From Pithys albifrons albifrons (Eukaryota > Chordata > Aves > Passeriformes > Thamnophilidae): 64,000 bases of DNA. A model generated the notes under the pieces. The model was not told the DNA's origin and ran no database searches. It saw nothing but the letters and a program-made list of their open reading frames with translations. The position numbers were made by a program, and so were the translations under genes. The stretch spans positions 3,754,737 through 3,818,736 of the forward strand of contig NC_092464.1 in NCBI RefSeq assembly GCF_047495875.1. The letters run 5' to 3'. This document shows positions 1-11,328 of this stretch, piece by piece (positions within the stretch are counted from its first letter, which is position 1; each line of letters opens with the position of its first letter).

Positions 1-883
1 ATGGTGAGGAGGATGAAGTGGCTTTAGCAGGGGGATACATGAACCACAGGAGCCAGCACTGCTGCAGCACCTTGGCTGGGTGGTTTTCCTTCCAGCAAGA
101 GCTGAATGGTCCTGGGAAAGATTCCATTCCTTCTCTCCCTCTGTGAGAAATCACATCTGTCAGGGCACAGGGTTTTTGATCTCTGCTCAAGAAACTCCTG
201 AGGGCTGTGAAAGGTGACTTTAAAAAATAATTAAATATAAAGCAAGTACATACATCCCACATGGCCAGAAATGAGGTGAACATTCCAAAGGGGTTCCCTT
301 CTCCCCTGACAAATGGATAAATGTGAAAGAAGCTATAAAAATAATCACTACATTCACTTAAAATCAGAGTTGGATGTGACCACAGCAAAATAAAGGTGAA
401 AGAGGTACAATCTCCAGCAGGGTTTGGATTCTGGGCCCTTTCCAAGTTGAGTACATGAAAATGCTGACTGCCAGCTTCTCATTTTGCTGCAAATGTGCAG
501 AATTGTTATGGATTCCTTTTTTTTTTTTTTTTGTGGGGAAGTCATCACATTCAGCATATTCCATTTCATTTCCTTCCTGCCTTGCCAAGGGATGTCCCTC
601 AAAGTTTGAGCAGCCACTTAGGAGAGATGAAATAAAAGCTGCTTTGGGATAATGAAAAATCAGACTGCAGGGAAAAGCTCAGCATGGAACAAATTTCCTT
701 CCTTTTTTCCCTTCTTACACAACATTAGAAACCTGGGGACGGATGCAACTTGCAGCTTAAGATCTGAAGTCTACCTAATGATTGAACTGCCACTGTATAG
801 TCAGTGAGGGCTCAGAAAGGAGCACAACAAGGCACGTGGTGCCATCTCAGATACTTTATTTTCAATGCTCACAGCATCAGAGT
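1..883. other. Unique non-coding DNA, no gene seen
   Basis: AT-rich single-copy-looking sequence. Both strands have only short open frames (under 100 codons) that resemble no protein I recognise. The only local structure is a T run at about 517-532. Confidence 0.6.
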
Positions 884-955
884 CAGAGAATCCCAGAATG
901 GTTTGGCTTGAAAAGGACCTTAAAGATGATCTCATTCCATGGGCAGGGTCTCCAT
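884..955 (-). mobile_element. CR1: CR1 LINE 3'-end remnant
   Basis: Starts with a degraded octamer tail (agagaatcccagaatggtt) followed by the CR1 3' UTR block (ttggcttgaaaaggacctt, then aaagatgatctc). The tail is on the left, so the element reads on the minus strand. Only about 70 bp survives and it is well diverged, so it is an old, 5'-truncated copy. Confidence 0.75.
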
Positions 956-3900
956 GTGGGGCTGGCAAATAACAGAGCACCTGCAGGGTGCAAAGGGATC
1001 CCTGGAAAGGGATGATGGTGCCTGAGTGGGAGCAGCAGCACCAAACCTGCCAGCACTGCTGACCACAGCTGGGGCACACACTGACACCCACAGAGAAATG
1101 CCAAGGTAGGTGCCCTCATCTGCCAGGGAATCCCATCTGCAAGGAATCCTCAGGCTGGAGAGCTGGGATTGCCAGTGACATTTCACTGCTCAGTTGTTGG
1201 TTGTGATGGTACAGATCATCAGGTATTAATTGAGACATCTGTTAAACACAGAATCAAGGCTGGAGTCTCAAAGAAACATAATTTTAAAAGACACCCAATA
1301 GATTTCAGCTTTAGAAAGGAGACATGAAGTATTGATATTTTCCCCTCCAGACAAGAATTGTATTTAAATAGATTTTTTTTTCCTTCCCTCTTGATGAGAT
1401 GACAGAGATGAGGAGAGAAAAAAAAACCAAACCTGTGGAGCTCATACTCAGCCTCCCAGCTGTAGGAGCAGGAACATTCCTGCTGGAAAGGGAATAAAGG
1501 GATCATGGAGGTGGTGGTTCAGCAAATAGTCTCCACATTCAATTCATTTGGTCTCTTCTCCACTTTAAATCAATGCAAACCAACAGAGCCAAGCCATGAC
1601 AACCAGAAAAGCTTATCAAAACATCACCAACCCTGCTTGTCCAGCTCACCAGTGAAATGCACCACAAAAGAATCCCAATTCGATGCTGAATTAGAAAATA
1701 ATCCCCATTCAGTTGTAACACTCCAACTGAAATGCCAAAGAGAGAAGTGTAAGTCTCCACCTCCCAACAGTGCAATGGATGGGCAGTGACTGCCCTGGGG
1801 CTGAGAAATCCACCTAATGTGACTAATGGAGGAGTTTAAGGCTCTTAATGCCCCCTGTTACAGCTGACTGGAAAAGTGACTTTGTTAATGTAAAGTACAT
1901 CAGAGTCTCTAAAATTCCTGTACAGGAATAGCTCTTTAAGCCCTGGAAATACCATATATATCTCTAACAGTTAGTGCTGTAGATAAAATCTGGCCCAATA
2001 AACTGCCAGTAAAGCAGCACTAATATGGGCTTTCCAGCCCTAAGCAACCCACATCACACATCCCTGCACAGGAAAACCTCCTTAAATTCACTTAACAAAC
2101 CAACCATCCAGAAATTACTGAGCTGAGTGCTGATGTCACCTACACCAACTTCCTACCAGGGCTGCACTGACTTCAGGGCACCACATCTGCATCCCCATGA
2201 GTGGCAGCAAGAATGTCAGAGGCAAGGACTGCAACAGCAAGGAAGTATCACAGCTGCTTCTGCCTCTTCACCTCACCTGCTCCCTGCCAGCAGGTCAGGC
2301 CGTGTTCACAGGGGCTATTTATGTTTGTGCAGATTGGCAATTATTAAACATAAGTGCTCTTGCTAATATAGCTCTTCCCTCATTAGGGTTTATGCATGAG
2401 GCTAAGCTGTTTAGAAGTGATTTGCAGCAAAGCTAGAGCCAGTAGATGTTCCTAATAAAGCTGAAGTTTCAGGATAGAACATGTTGGTACTGCCTTAACA
2501 TCCTTATCAGAAGGCAATCTGGTGTTTTATTTAAGGTTTTCTAGAAGTCTGGTTGCCAAATAAAGGGGTTGTACAATGATGCAGGGAACATCCAGCTGAC
2601 AGTGGCTTTGGGGAGCCCATCTCGTCCTCCAACCATTCCCCAGGGCACTTTCTGAGTGCTAATGAATGAACTCTCCTTTCATCATGGGTCTTGTAATGTG
2701 AAAGGTGAGGCTTGTGCCCAGGGTGATGAATCATCCCAGAGCAATCCCTGGTGGTCAGGCACAGAGCCAGGCATGCTGTGGGGCTGCTCCAAATGGGAAT
2801 GGTGACAAGGAGACTGCTCAGCTGGTGAACAGCCTTCCCAGCCACGGACAGGACCTCCCTGCTGTGGCAGTAGCTGTGTGAGCTCTGGAGGGAGGCCAGT
2901 CTGATGGCTGGAATCACATCCCTGGCCCTCTCATACCTCAAAAACAAAAGGTCTGAGTTTTCTTCCACTGCAGTCCTCTGGGATCTCATTTTCAGAGGCA
3001 AAAGCATCTCCCCTCTTGGCTCTCAGATGAAGCTGTGAGAGCTTGTGACTTCTGGAAAACATCTGGGAGTATGGAAGGGAGGGAGCAGTAACAGAGCAAA
3101 CACTCAGCACTCAGAGGAAACCCTGCCTGGCATCACAGGGCAGGGGACAAACCAGTGCCATGGAACAGACCTGCCGAGCCTGCCTGTGTGTTCATCCATG
3201 CTCTTCATCCCACCTGAGGGGCCAGAACTGCAGCCTCTCCTGCTCTGGGACCTCAAGGCATCTCCACCCCATTCTATTTGTGGGTTTGGCCCAGAACTGA
3301 AGGTTCCTCTTGACTGTGTTTCCCAGATTTTCGTTCTTGCGAAGGACTTTTCTCTTTTTTCCAATAAGGAAGAGAGAAAGTTGATGAGAGCAGAGAACGG
3401 GCCTATATTTGATCCCACAGCCTCTCCCAGGCATTAGAAAACCACATCCCCATCCCCATGGAGCTGGTGTGATGCAGCAGAGATCCCATTCACAGCCATG
3501 AATTGGCACTGCCACACTGGGGCTGGCATGGTCCGAGGGCAGGACGTAACCTACTGTGTTCCAAACCCAAGCTGAGTCCTGCTCCCCATCAGAACCTGAG
3601 GACAGTTTTTATTCTGCACAGACAATTTGACCCTGTTCCTGAATTTGATGCCATACAGAGAGGGACAAATCCCCTCTAAGTGTGCTCAGTTCTGACTTGA
3701 AAAAAAAAAAAAGATCATCATATCTTGGGTCTCATTGATCTACACAGTGTCTGGTGCCCTTCCTCAGGCTGCCAATAAACAGGACACTTGATGCTGAACA
3801 CAGAGATATTCCTGTCCCTCTTTCCTCTGTTCTCCATCTTCAAAAATGATTTGTGCCTACAGTGTAGCTGAAACACCAGGTAACTTCCAGTCCTTCCAGA

Positions 3901-6741
3901 CTGAGCCAGCATCTGATGTGGAAGATTGATTTTGACAAGCTCCCAGTCTTTCCAGTCGTTTCTGCTGAGGACCATCTGGCAAAGGGAAAAAGCTGCTATC
4001 CTTTTTTATTATTATTATTTTTCCCCTCTGAAAATTAATACTGACTCTGTCTGTTGGCCATTTCCAAGGCAGCCTCACAGTTGGTGCCTCTGGAGAGCCA
4101 AAACAGCCCTTCCACCACATGGTCCCATCACTTCCATCCCAGTTGCCAAATGTGCAGAGCATCCTCTTCCTTTGCATCCACCAAATGCCATGGCCCCTTC
4201 TTGGAAAGCCAAAGGAGAAGGGATAAATAACCACTCAGCAAAGCCACCCCACTGGGAAACAATGAAAGCAAGAAGAAAATGTCAGGGCAGCCCCACAAGC
4301 CATCCCTGGAAAGACTCAGCACAACACACAGCACATCCCAACCTGCATTTCCATGGGGTGCAGCCCTCGGGCTCTCCCATCACTGCTGATACCACAACAA
4401 GGAGGAGTTTGATCCAGACTATTTTAAAAGTGCTGGAACAAGGGGGGAATGCACCTCCCCACCCAAATTCACAAGCCAGGCAGCGTTCTCTGTCCATGGT
4501 CCCACCTGCATCCATCCTGATGCTGAATGTTTGGCAAATATCCCTTTTTTTTTTCAAAGGCTTATCTCCCTTTAAAACACATCACACTTCCCATCCTCTC
4601 TGGTTCTCCGGAGTTTTCCTGCAGGAGACAAACCTCTTGGCTGCAGGGAGGATGTGATAACGATGGTGTGAATCCCCCTGCTGACACACTGGTGGGCTGG
4701 AGTAACACACTGCTGGAAACAGCCTGAAATATTCCACATGGCAGGTTTTTTTCTGCAGACACTGATTTTTTTTTGGCTATTTTTCAATTTTGATTTGTTA
4801 TGCCCTAAATAAGAGTTTCTACAATACATGTATTGCTGATTATAGAAGTCCTCTGGAAACTTTCAGCTTTATAGAGATGAGACTTTCAGAGCTACCCAGG
4901 CAGAGGGTTGGGCAACTGGTTCTTCTGAATAAAGTCAGTCATGCATTTATACAAGTATAAATTTAATAAATCACACCCCCAATGGTACACTGAGGTTTGG
5001 TGGCCAGGCCTTTGTCAAACACATGTTGTTACTGCTGAAGGATCTTTGTGCTGGATACAAGAACTAGGCTTGAGGATTCCAGTGAGTCCTTTCATCAAAA
5101 CCAGTCATTTTTTTTTTTAATATATTTATCTCACTTCCCAGGTTCTCAATCAATGACAGGAGGAAAAGAGATACAGACACAGCTGAAATGGTTGTCCTGT
5201 GAGCTTAAATTTAACCAATTTTTCACAGTGGTCCCATTTCCAGCACTCAGACTCAGACTGACGAAGGATCAGATCTGAGTTTTTTATTCTTTTCCACCAC
5301 AAATCCATTTCATGGCTGGAGCAGAGTAGAAGTCTGAAGAAAAGCACAAATTACACCAGCTGGGCAGATTTGGAGAATTCAAGGAGCTTGTAGTCTACAA
5401 GCACCTGGAATCCACCAACTCCTTCAATTAACTACATCTCATTTTCTAGACACACACTGAAAAAAGAAGTGTCCAGTTTGTATCTCTTCAGGCCAAATTA
5501 TCTTAAATGCACCATTAAAAAGGCCAAGAGACACACAAGAACCTAAAAGGGATTATTGTGCATTTACACCATGCCCTCTACACCAACTTTAGCCCTTTTC
5601 TTCCAGCTGTTCAAAGCTGCCCAGGGCAGGAGGCAGCTCTGGTGAGCGTGGCCTGATGAACTACAGCAAATGAGATTTGCCCAATTCCCTTTTTCCACAC
5701 TTGGAGATCTTGAGAGGCTGGGGTGAAAGTTTATAACAGCAATTAGGAACCACATGGCTGCAACAGTTTTACTGCACTGAACCTGTTGATCAGCCAATCG
5801 TGCAGTTTTCCCAAGGACGCAGCAATAAAAATCAGCACCATAAATTATAAGGGAAAAACCTCTCAAAACCCCAAAACTTTTCTGAGCCATCACAGCTCCC
5901 AGAGCCAGGTTGTCACGATAGCAGAGCTCCTTTTGCTTTAAAAATGAGCACAAAATCGCAGGTTTGAGCAGAAAAACAAAACAGAGGGGGGGTTTTCTCA
6001 AGCATTGAGGCACTTCAGTCACCTTGCAGATCGGTGCTGATAAGGAGCATGCGAATCTTTTTAACCCACCAGTAGGAACCAGATCCCAGGAACATTAATA
6101 CAACAACAGAGTAAAAGGTTGAAAAGCAACCAGCCTCAGGATTGCACCCAGTCTGTGCCTTGTGTTGGTCTAAAGCTTAAGGGGTTTGTGTTCATTGACA
6201 GCAATGATGGACCCAAGAGCTCAATCCTGTCACCCCTTGCACGCTGAACTTCAGCAGATGTGCGACCTCCCCCTCTGCAGGATCTGGCCCCAGAGGATCT
6301 CTTCATGCCAACAATCTTTAAAGAAATGGGATTTTTGCCATGGGTTTCAATGGAATTAAGAGCTGGAGCAACTCCAGCAGCTGATGGGAATGCTGTCCCC
6401 TTTTCCATTCCCCAGCTCCAACCCTGGACATCAGCTATTTTCTATTTTCCCTAAAGCAAACTCTGTAGAATTCCAAGAACAAATTGCCTGATCATTTTTT
6501 TTAATACTTTAATCCATTTTCACAGCCTGTTCTTCCACCAAAAAAAGTCTTTGGCAATGCAGATGGCTGGGTGGCTTATAGTGACAGCCAAAAAAAAACT
6601 GAAATAAGTTAATTTGTCTCATTTCTTTAGGGACAATTGGAGAAGAAAGGGTAGAGGAAAGGGGAGGTGAGGGATGAAGTGACATATCTGGGTTAACTTC
6701 CGCTATCTGAGGCTCGGCTTGGTTGGTCTGACTCTGCTTTA
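956..6741. other. Long non-coding interval, no supported gene
   Basis: No recognisable exon, RNA gene or repeat family. The longest frames are 3926-4657 (+, 243 codons) and 2531-3007 (-, 158 codons). Both have low-complexity or unordered composition, no domain I recognise and no supporting splice context, so I treat them as chance. An A run lies at 3700-3712 and a short ATT run at about 4008-4020. Conserved non-coding elements could be hidden here but cannot be judged from one genome. Confidence 0.5.
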
Positions 6742-6860
6742 AGGTCACGTTGGATGGAGCTCTGAGCAACCTGATTACCTGGAAGGTGTCCCCACCCATG
6801 GCAAAGGCAATGGAAGATGATCCCTGAGATCCCTCCAACCCAGGGTGTGATGATTCTGTA
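6742..6860 (+). mobile_element. CR1: CR1 LINE 3'-end remnant
   Basis: Shows the CR1 terminal coding/3' UTR block: a 'ggtcacgttggatggagct' segment, then 'ggaaggtgtccccacccatgg', then 'ccctccaacccagggtg' and a decayed tail 'tgatgattctgt'. The tail is on the right, so the element is on the plus strand. It is old and about 120 bp long. Confidence 0.85.
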
Positions 6861-7148
6861 ACCAGAGCTACTGCCACCAGCCCAGCAGAGCAAACAGAAG
6901 TGACTTGCAACAAAGTACCCACGGCATAAGCCAGTTCCAGTGGGAAACATCAACCAACCCAACACGGTGCTGGTGAGGGAACCTCACCTTCCAGAGAGAA
7001 AACAAGAGTAGGTTAGAGATAAGAAGGAAACTCAGCCACAGCCAGCACCCAACCTCCCTCCCAGCCCAGCCTGCTCAGTTACAAACAAACTCACTAGAAA
7101 TCAAATGCTGCAAGGAAAGAAACCTCAAGAACAAAGCTTTGGTGAAAC

Positions 7149-7250
7149 CACAGAATCTCAGAAGGGTTTGGAAGGGTTCATAAAGATCATCCAGTTCCAA
7201 CCCCCTGCCGTGGGCAGGGACACCTTCCATTAGACCAGGTGGCTCAGAAA
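7149..7250 (-). mobile_element. CR1: CR1 LINE 3'-end remnant
   Basis: Minus-strand CR1 3' end: a degenerate tail (cacagaatctcagaagggtt) followed by 'aaagatcatccagttccaac', 'ccccctgccgtgggcaggga' and 'caccttccattagaccaggt'. It sits on the left shoulder of the CpG island. Confidence 0.9.
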
Positions 7251-7316
7251 GAGAATTGTGCAGACTCCCTGCCCTGTGCCTGCACTGCTGGCACAGAGAA
7301 ACAGCTTCTGACACAC

Positions 7317-7364
7317 GTGTCTGTCTGTGTGTCTGTGTGTCTATGTGTGCGTACAGACAGACAC
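7317..7364. repeat. GT-rich inverted repeat (hairpin-forming)
   Basis: The left arm gtgtctgtctgt (7317-7328) is an exact reverse complement of the right arm acagacagacac (7353-7364), with a 24-nt GT-rich loop. It probably arose from a (GT)/(CTGT) microsatellite rather than being a dedicated structure. Confidence 0.7.
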
Positions 7365-7981
7365 ACCGCCAGGAGAAACAGCCCCGTCTGCTCATCCCGC
7401 ACCGACCTACGAACCATCTGCGGCGGGGGAGAAACTGCACTGCCCCAACCAGGGACCTGCAAGCGTGGAAATCATACCCAGAAGGGACACGCCAGCCAGA
7501 AATCACATCCCTGGCTCCCGGTTTTCGCTCGTTCCTTCCGCGGTGCATCCACTTCGCGGAACTTTCCGCGGGCGGCTGGAAAAGGTCCAACCCCGGAGCC
7601 CCCCTGTCCTGTCGCCGAATCGCCACTGGGAAAACCTCATCCCGTTATCCCCAGTTTTGGGGCAGGGGAGCTTTGCCTGGAATCATGTTCAGCCTGAACA
7701 GAAACCACAGCAAACCGAAAGCCGCGCTGCAAACCTGAACGGCGAGGAAACCACGAGCCAGTTGTGAAATAAGCAGCTAAAATCCCAAAGGGCTGCCAAG
7801 AGCCTCTCACGCCAGAAGAGGACTCTCACCTGAATAAAAGCAAAGCGAACTGACTTCTATTCCCTAGACTGGAAAACACCTGGACTGTCGCGGGATGGGG
7901 AAACGAACGGATCCACCTGCGCTCCCGAAGTTGCCCGAAGTTTGCCCGCCCAGCCGAGCGCAGGTCCCGTCGCTCACTCAC

Positions 7982-8068
7982 CGCGGACAGGAGGCAGCCG
8001 AGCAGAGGCACCGCGATGCCCAGCACCGCATTGCCCATCCTGGCACTGCCCATCCTGGCATTGCCCAT
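7982..8068 (-). CDS. Candidate first coding exon encoding a signal peptide or N-terminal membrane segment (gene unidentified)
   Basis: On the minus strand three in-frame ATGs begin at 8068, 8053 and 8038, each in the same good Kozak context (GCCAGGATGGGC) because of a 15-bp tandem repeat. From the third ATG the frame reads MGNAVLGIAVPLLGCLLSA, a short polar start followed by a hydrophobic core, typical of a signal peptide or signal anchor. It runs directly into GCG|GTGAGT, a strong splice donor with intron position 1 at 7981, giving 29 codons (19 from the last ATG) and phase 0. The exon lies inside the only CpG island, which supports a promoter-proximal exon. The frame stays open upstream to an ATG at 8254, but that part is GC-rich and low in complexity, so I read it as 5' UTR. 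I do not recognise the protein, and no second exon was found at lower coordinates. The exon is inferred; the motif, ATGs and donor are seen directly. Confidence 0.4.
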
Positions 8069-8075
8069 CCTGGCC
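8031..8075. repeat. 15-bp tandem repeat, three units, each carrying a start codon (minus strand)
   Basis: Three adjacent 15-bp units (8031-8045, 8046-8060, 8061-8075) differ at only one or two positions. Each carries CCAT, the minus-strand ATGG with its Kozak context. The unit length is a multiple of three, so the duplications keep frame and simply add M-G-[NS]-A-R to the N-terminus of the exon candidate. Confidence 0.85.
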
Positions 8076-8218
8076 GCGTCCCGGCGGAGCGGCGGAGGGC
8101 AGCGCTCCGCTCTCCCGGCGCCGGGCTGGGCGCATCCAGCGGGCACGGAGGGAGAGGAGGAGGAGGGAGAAGAGAGGAGGAGGCAGCCCCGGCTCCGAGC
8201 CCGCACAGCTCCCGCACC

Positions 8219-8272
8219 GCCCCCGCCGCCTCCTGCGCGGGGCGGGCCCGGCACCGCCCCCCGCCCGCCCCA
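8219..8272. promoter_or_regulatory. GC-box cluster upstream of the minus-strand exon candidate
   Basis: Contains closely spaced CCGCCC/GGGCGG-type runs (ccgcccccgccgcc, ggggcgggcccgg, ccccccgcccgcccc). Such Sp1/KLF-type sites are common in TATA-less CpG-island promoters. They lie 150-200 bp upstream of the minus-strand ATGs, a sensible promoter distance. A plus-strand donor-like CAG|GTACGG sits at the right end (GT at 8274), so divergent transcription is possible but unsupported. Confidence 0.4.
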
Positions 8273-8307
8273 GGTACGGCCGTGCCCGGGGGGACAGCGG
8301 GACCGCT

Positions 8308-8886
8308 GCTCCTTTCCCTCTTTCTTCTCCCCTATTGCACCCCTTTCCTTCCTTCCCCTTTCTTTTTTCCCCGGTTTCTTTAGCCCTTTATTATTTTACC
8401 CTTCTTTTGACTCCTCCCCCCCTTATCTTTTTTTCCACCCCTCCTGTTTTCCTTCTTTACTCTTCCTTTCTTTTCTCTTTCCCTTCTCCCTCTCTTCTTC
8501 CCTTTTAATTTTTCCATTTCTCTTTTTCCATTCTCTCCTTTTCCCCCTTTATTTCCCTTTTCCCCCTTTATTTCTCTTCTCCCCTTTTCTCTGTCTCCTC
8601 CCCCTTTTTCTCCTATTTCCCACATTTCCTTTTCACTATTTCCCCTTTTCCTCCCTCTTTTTTATTCTGTTTTCCTGTTTCCATCTTTCTTTTTCCCACC
8701 CTTCTGTCCCTTTTTCATTGTTCCCCCCATTTCCCCCTTTTACTCAATTTTCACCTATTTACTCCTTTTTCTTCCTCCTTCTTCTTTTTTTTTTTCTTTT
8801 TTCTTTTTTCTTTTTTCTTTTTTCTTTTTTCTTTTTTCTTTTTTCTTTTTTCTTTTTTTTTCTCTCTCTCTTTCTCTCTCTCTATT
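8308..8886. repeat. Long polypyrimidine (CT-rich) tract with (TTTTTTC)n core
   Basis: About 580 bp in which the plus strand is overwhelmingly C and T with only scattered purines. It ends in a (CTTTTTT) heptamer array at about 8796-8860 and a (TC)n run at about 8860-8882. Long open frames here translate to Phe/Leu/Ser/Pro strings and are artefacts. It abuts the CpG island directly. Mirror-symmetric pyrimidine tracts can form triplex DNA. Confidence 0.9.
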
Positions 8887-11044
8887 CACTTACTTTATTA
8901 ATTGTTATTTTTTCACATTTTTATTTTTGTTTGCAATTTTTTAAACCTATCAATAAGTTGGAGAGAAACCAAGGCTGAGGACATGAGCAAAGCTTGATTT
9001 TCCATTTTCCCACTGGGATTCCTGCAGCTCCAGAGTGAGGAGATTGCAGATGCACAGCCTGTAGTGCAAAAACCTCTCACCTCTTGGCAGAGCCTGGAGG
9101 TCCCTGCTGGGTTCAGCCCTGAGGGACACTGAGGAGGGTGATGGGACATGGCCCTGTTAGCAGGGGTGGCACTTGGAGGCACAGGAGATGTCCCAGTATT
9201 TCCATGAGCATATTGGGTTGAGCTGGGCTGGGAATGTTCCCCAGCACTGGTGGGAAAGGAAAGGAATGGGTGCTTGGGGCTTTTGGCTTCCTCTGAAAGA
9301 GCTGCATGGTAAGAAGGGGTTAAGTGGACCAAAATTTGCAAATCCCAGCCTGATTCAGTGATCTCTGTGTGCTTTCCTTGCCCTTCTCCCCAGCAAAAAA
9401 AACCAAAACAAACCAGTTCCATGCAGCAGGTCAGTGACCTGGTATTTCTGGATTTCTCAGTTTGGAAGAACAGCTCAAGACCAGATTGACCTTCATTTTT
9501 AATGCACATGTAGAAATCTTTCCCCTCTCCAGCACCATGTGGAACATTTAATTTAATGGTAAAGCCAATGCTCCTTTCAGCTCAAGGGAAACCACAGATA
9601 GACACTTGCTCTAACATGAAACCCCAAACAAATCCTATGAATAAAGGTACTAATAAGAAAAATATAAACTAATAAGAAAAAAAATCCTCCTTGCTGTTCC
9701 TTTATCCCCAACTCTGCTACATTTTCAAGCTCAAACAGATGGATGGATTTGTTGTCTTGTAAACCACCTGCCAAGGAAAGAAAACAAGATCCTCATATTT
9801 GGGAGGCCCTGGAGACAACTCCCTGATTCCAGGCTGTTCAACTTACTGACACAACCAAGAAATCTGCCATTTTTAGGGAAAAGGCTTAATGGTTAAAATC
9901 CTAAAGTTATGTCCAGTCTTTAGCTCTTGTTAACAAACCACTAAATCATCCACTTCTTAAAGATAACCTGCAAATGGTGAGAAAAAAACAGTTCAGTATC
10001 TTTTTTTCTCACTTGTATGGAAAGATTTGTGGGTTTGTTGATATTGGAAAGACTTTTCTCCCTTTTCTTTTGCATTTGATATATGAAAAATACAAGTCCT
10101 GTCCCTCATTTCCCATTGTGGGCCTGATCATGGCTTATAATTGCCAGTGTAAAAAGATGTTAATTACATCAATTAGTTGTATAACAATTTGAACATGCAG
10201 CAAAGTTATATAAAGCTCAGTTTGGATGGTAAAGTGACAGGGGCGTGGCCAATTAGCTGGTCACTGCATCTCCCCACTAATAATATTAATAATAACCCCT
10301 CTGTGTTTCCTTATTTCATTTTTTTCATGCAGGCTGAACACTCAAACAAACAGAGTTCAGAGGGGAGGGTGGAAGGAGCAAAAGTATTGGCAGATGCTGC
10401 TCTTTAGTTTCTTTGCAGAGAGGAAATCTGAAGGTTTTTGGTCTCCTCCTGACAGTGATTTTACAGGAAAAGTCTGAAACACTTTCCAGAGGTACCTTTT
10501 GCCCTGTGGACTGTGCTGGGTGAAGGTGCAGCTTGTCAAAGGTCCTGTAGGTATATTGTGTTATGGGGATGGAAATTTGGCAGAAAATAAAGCCCCTTGT
10601 GATCCAGCTGAGCCTCAGAGATCAGAGGGGTTGGATGCAAGATGGGCTTAATTCTTGATTTTAACCAACCCAGCACTGAGGTCTGGCCGTGTCTGATAAG
10701 AACCTTCCCAAGCACAGATTCACAAATAGTTTGGTTTCAACATTCTAAATCTGGTTCAATAAGAACCTGTGTGATCACAGAGTCACAAACAGTGTGATTT
10801 ACTGATCCAATAGTCTTGGTCTGACAGAGTTCAATGAGAATCTTCATGGTCCACATTCCCAGACTGTAGGGTTTATTAAAGCAACAGGAAAGCAGCTTCG
10901 GGGGTTTCAGTGATAAATGCACTAATTGCAGAGTGTTAATACATGGTGTGACAGAAAGTATAGTAACTGAGATCTATCATATATATATAAATATATATAA
11001 ATATTCCTAAATCTGCTCCAACAGAGTTGAAGGCTCAAAACTCA
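8887..11044. other. Non-coding interval, no supported gene
   Basis: AT-rich sequence. A 198-codon minus frame at 8913-9509 and other short frames have no recognisable domain. An AT microsatellite-like patch (atatatataaatatatata) lies at about 10979-11000, just before the next CR1 copy. Confidence 0.5.
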
Positions 11045-11328
11045 CTAGGCACTCAGCAATAGGACAAGGGGGCACGACGGGCTCAAGCTCTGCCAGGGGA
11101 AATTGAAGTTGGAGATCAGAAAGAAATTCTTTGCAGAGAGAGTGCTCAGGGATTGGAATGGGCTGCCCAGAGAGGGGGTGGATTCCCCATCCCTGGAGGT
11201 TTTTCAGCTGAACTTGGCCGTGGCACTGAGTGCCATGATCTGGTAAAGGGACTGGAGTTGGACCAAGGGTGGGACTTGATGATCTCAAAGGTCTTTTCCA
11301 ACCCAATCAATTCTATGTTTCTATGATT
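11045..11328 (+). mobile_element. CR1: CR1 LINE, 5'-truncated, young-type subfamily
   Basis: Begins within the last part of the CR1 ORF2 frame (aggcactcagcaataggaca; protein S-N-R-T-R-G) and continues through the terminal '[15 protein letters not shown]' segment. It then runs into the 3' UTR (ggacttgatgatctcaaagg) and a short tail (attctatgtttctatg). It is about 285 bp and closely matches the copies at 19.4, 25.9, 34.2, 38.8, 47.0, 59.3 and 62.1 kb. Confidence 0.95.

Larger units (their letters stand above)
7365..8320. promoter_or_regulatory. CpG island, probable promoter region
   Basis: This is the only CpG-dense stretch in the window (for example ccgcggtgc, acttcgcgga, ctttccgcgggcggc, and many CpGs through 8100-8280). 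CpG is scarce elsewhere, as expected for methylated vertebrate DNA. It contains a minus-strand coding-exon candidate with a strong splice donor (7982-8068) and GC-box-like runs at 8219-8272. Islands of this kind usually mark transcription starts; the direction here is inferred from the exon candidate. Exact edges are approximate. Confidence 0.75.

Noticed and set aside
2531..3007. 158-codon minus-strand open frame
   Set aside because: No recognisable motif or repeat relationship and no CpG island or Kozak support. It could only be rescued by conservation or transcript data.
3926..4657. 243-codon plus-strand open frame, the longest not explained by CR1 or simple repeats
   Set aside because: Composition is irregular (Tyr run, Pro/His/Ser-rich), no domain or signal is recognisable, and there is no promoter or splice context. 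I judge it to be chance in low-stop-density sequence.
8268..8276. Plus-strand splice-donor-like CAG|GTACGG at the edge of the CpG island
   Set aside because: A single donor motif without an upstream coding frame or a downstream exon is not enough to propose a divergent transcript.
8016..8978. 320-codon plus-strand frame across the CpG island and CT tract
   Set aside because: Most of it is the Phe/Leu/Ser/Pro translation of a pyrimidine tract; the first part is the antisense of the candidate exon.
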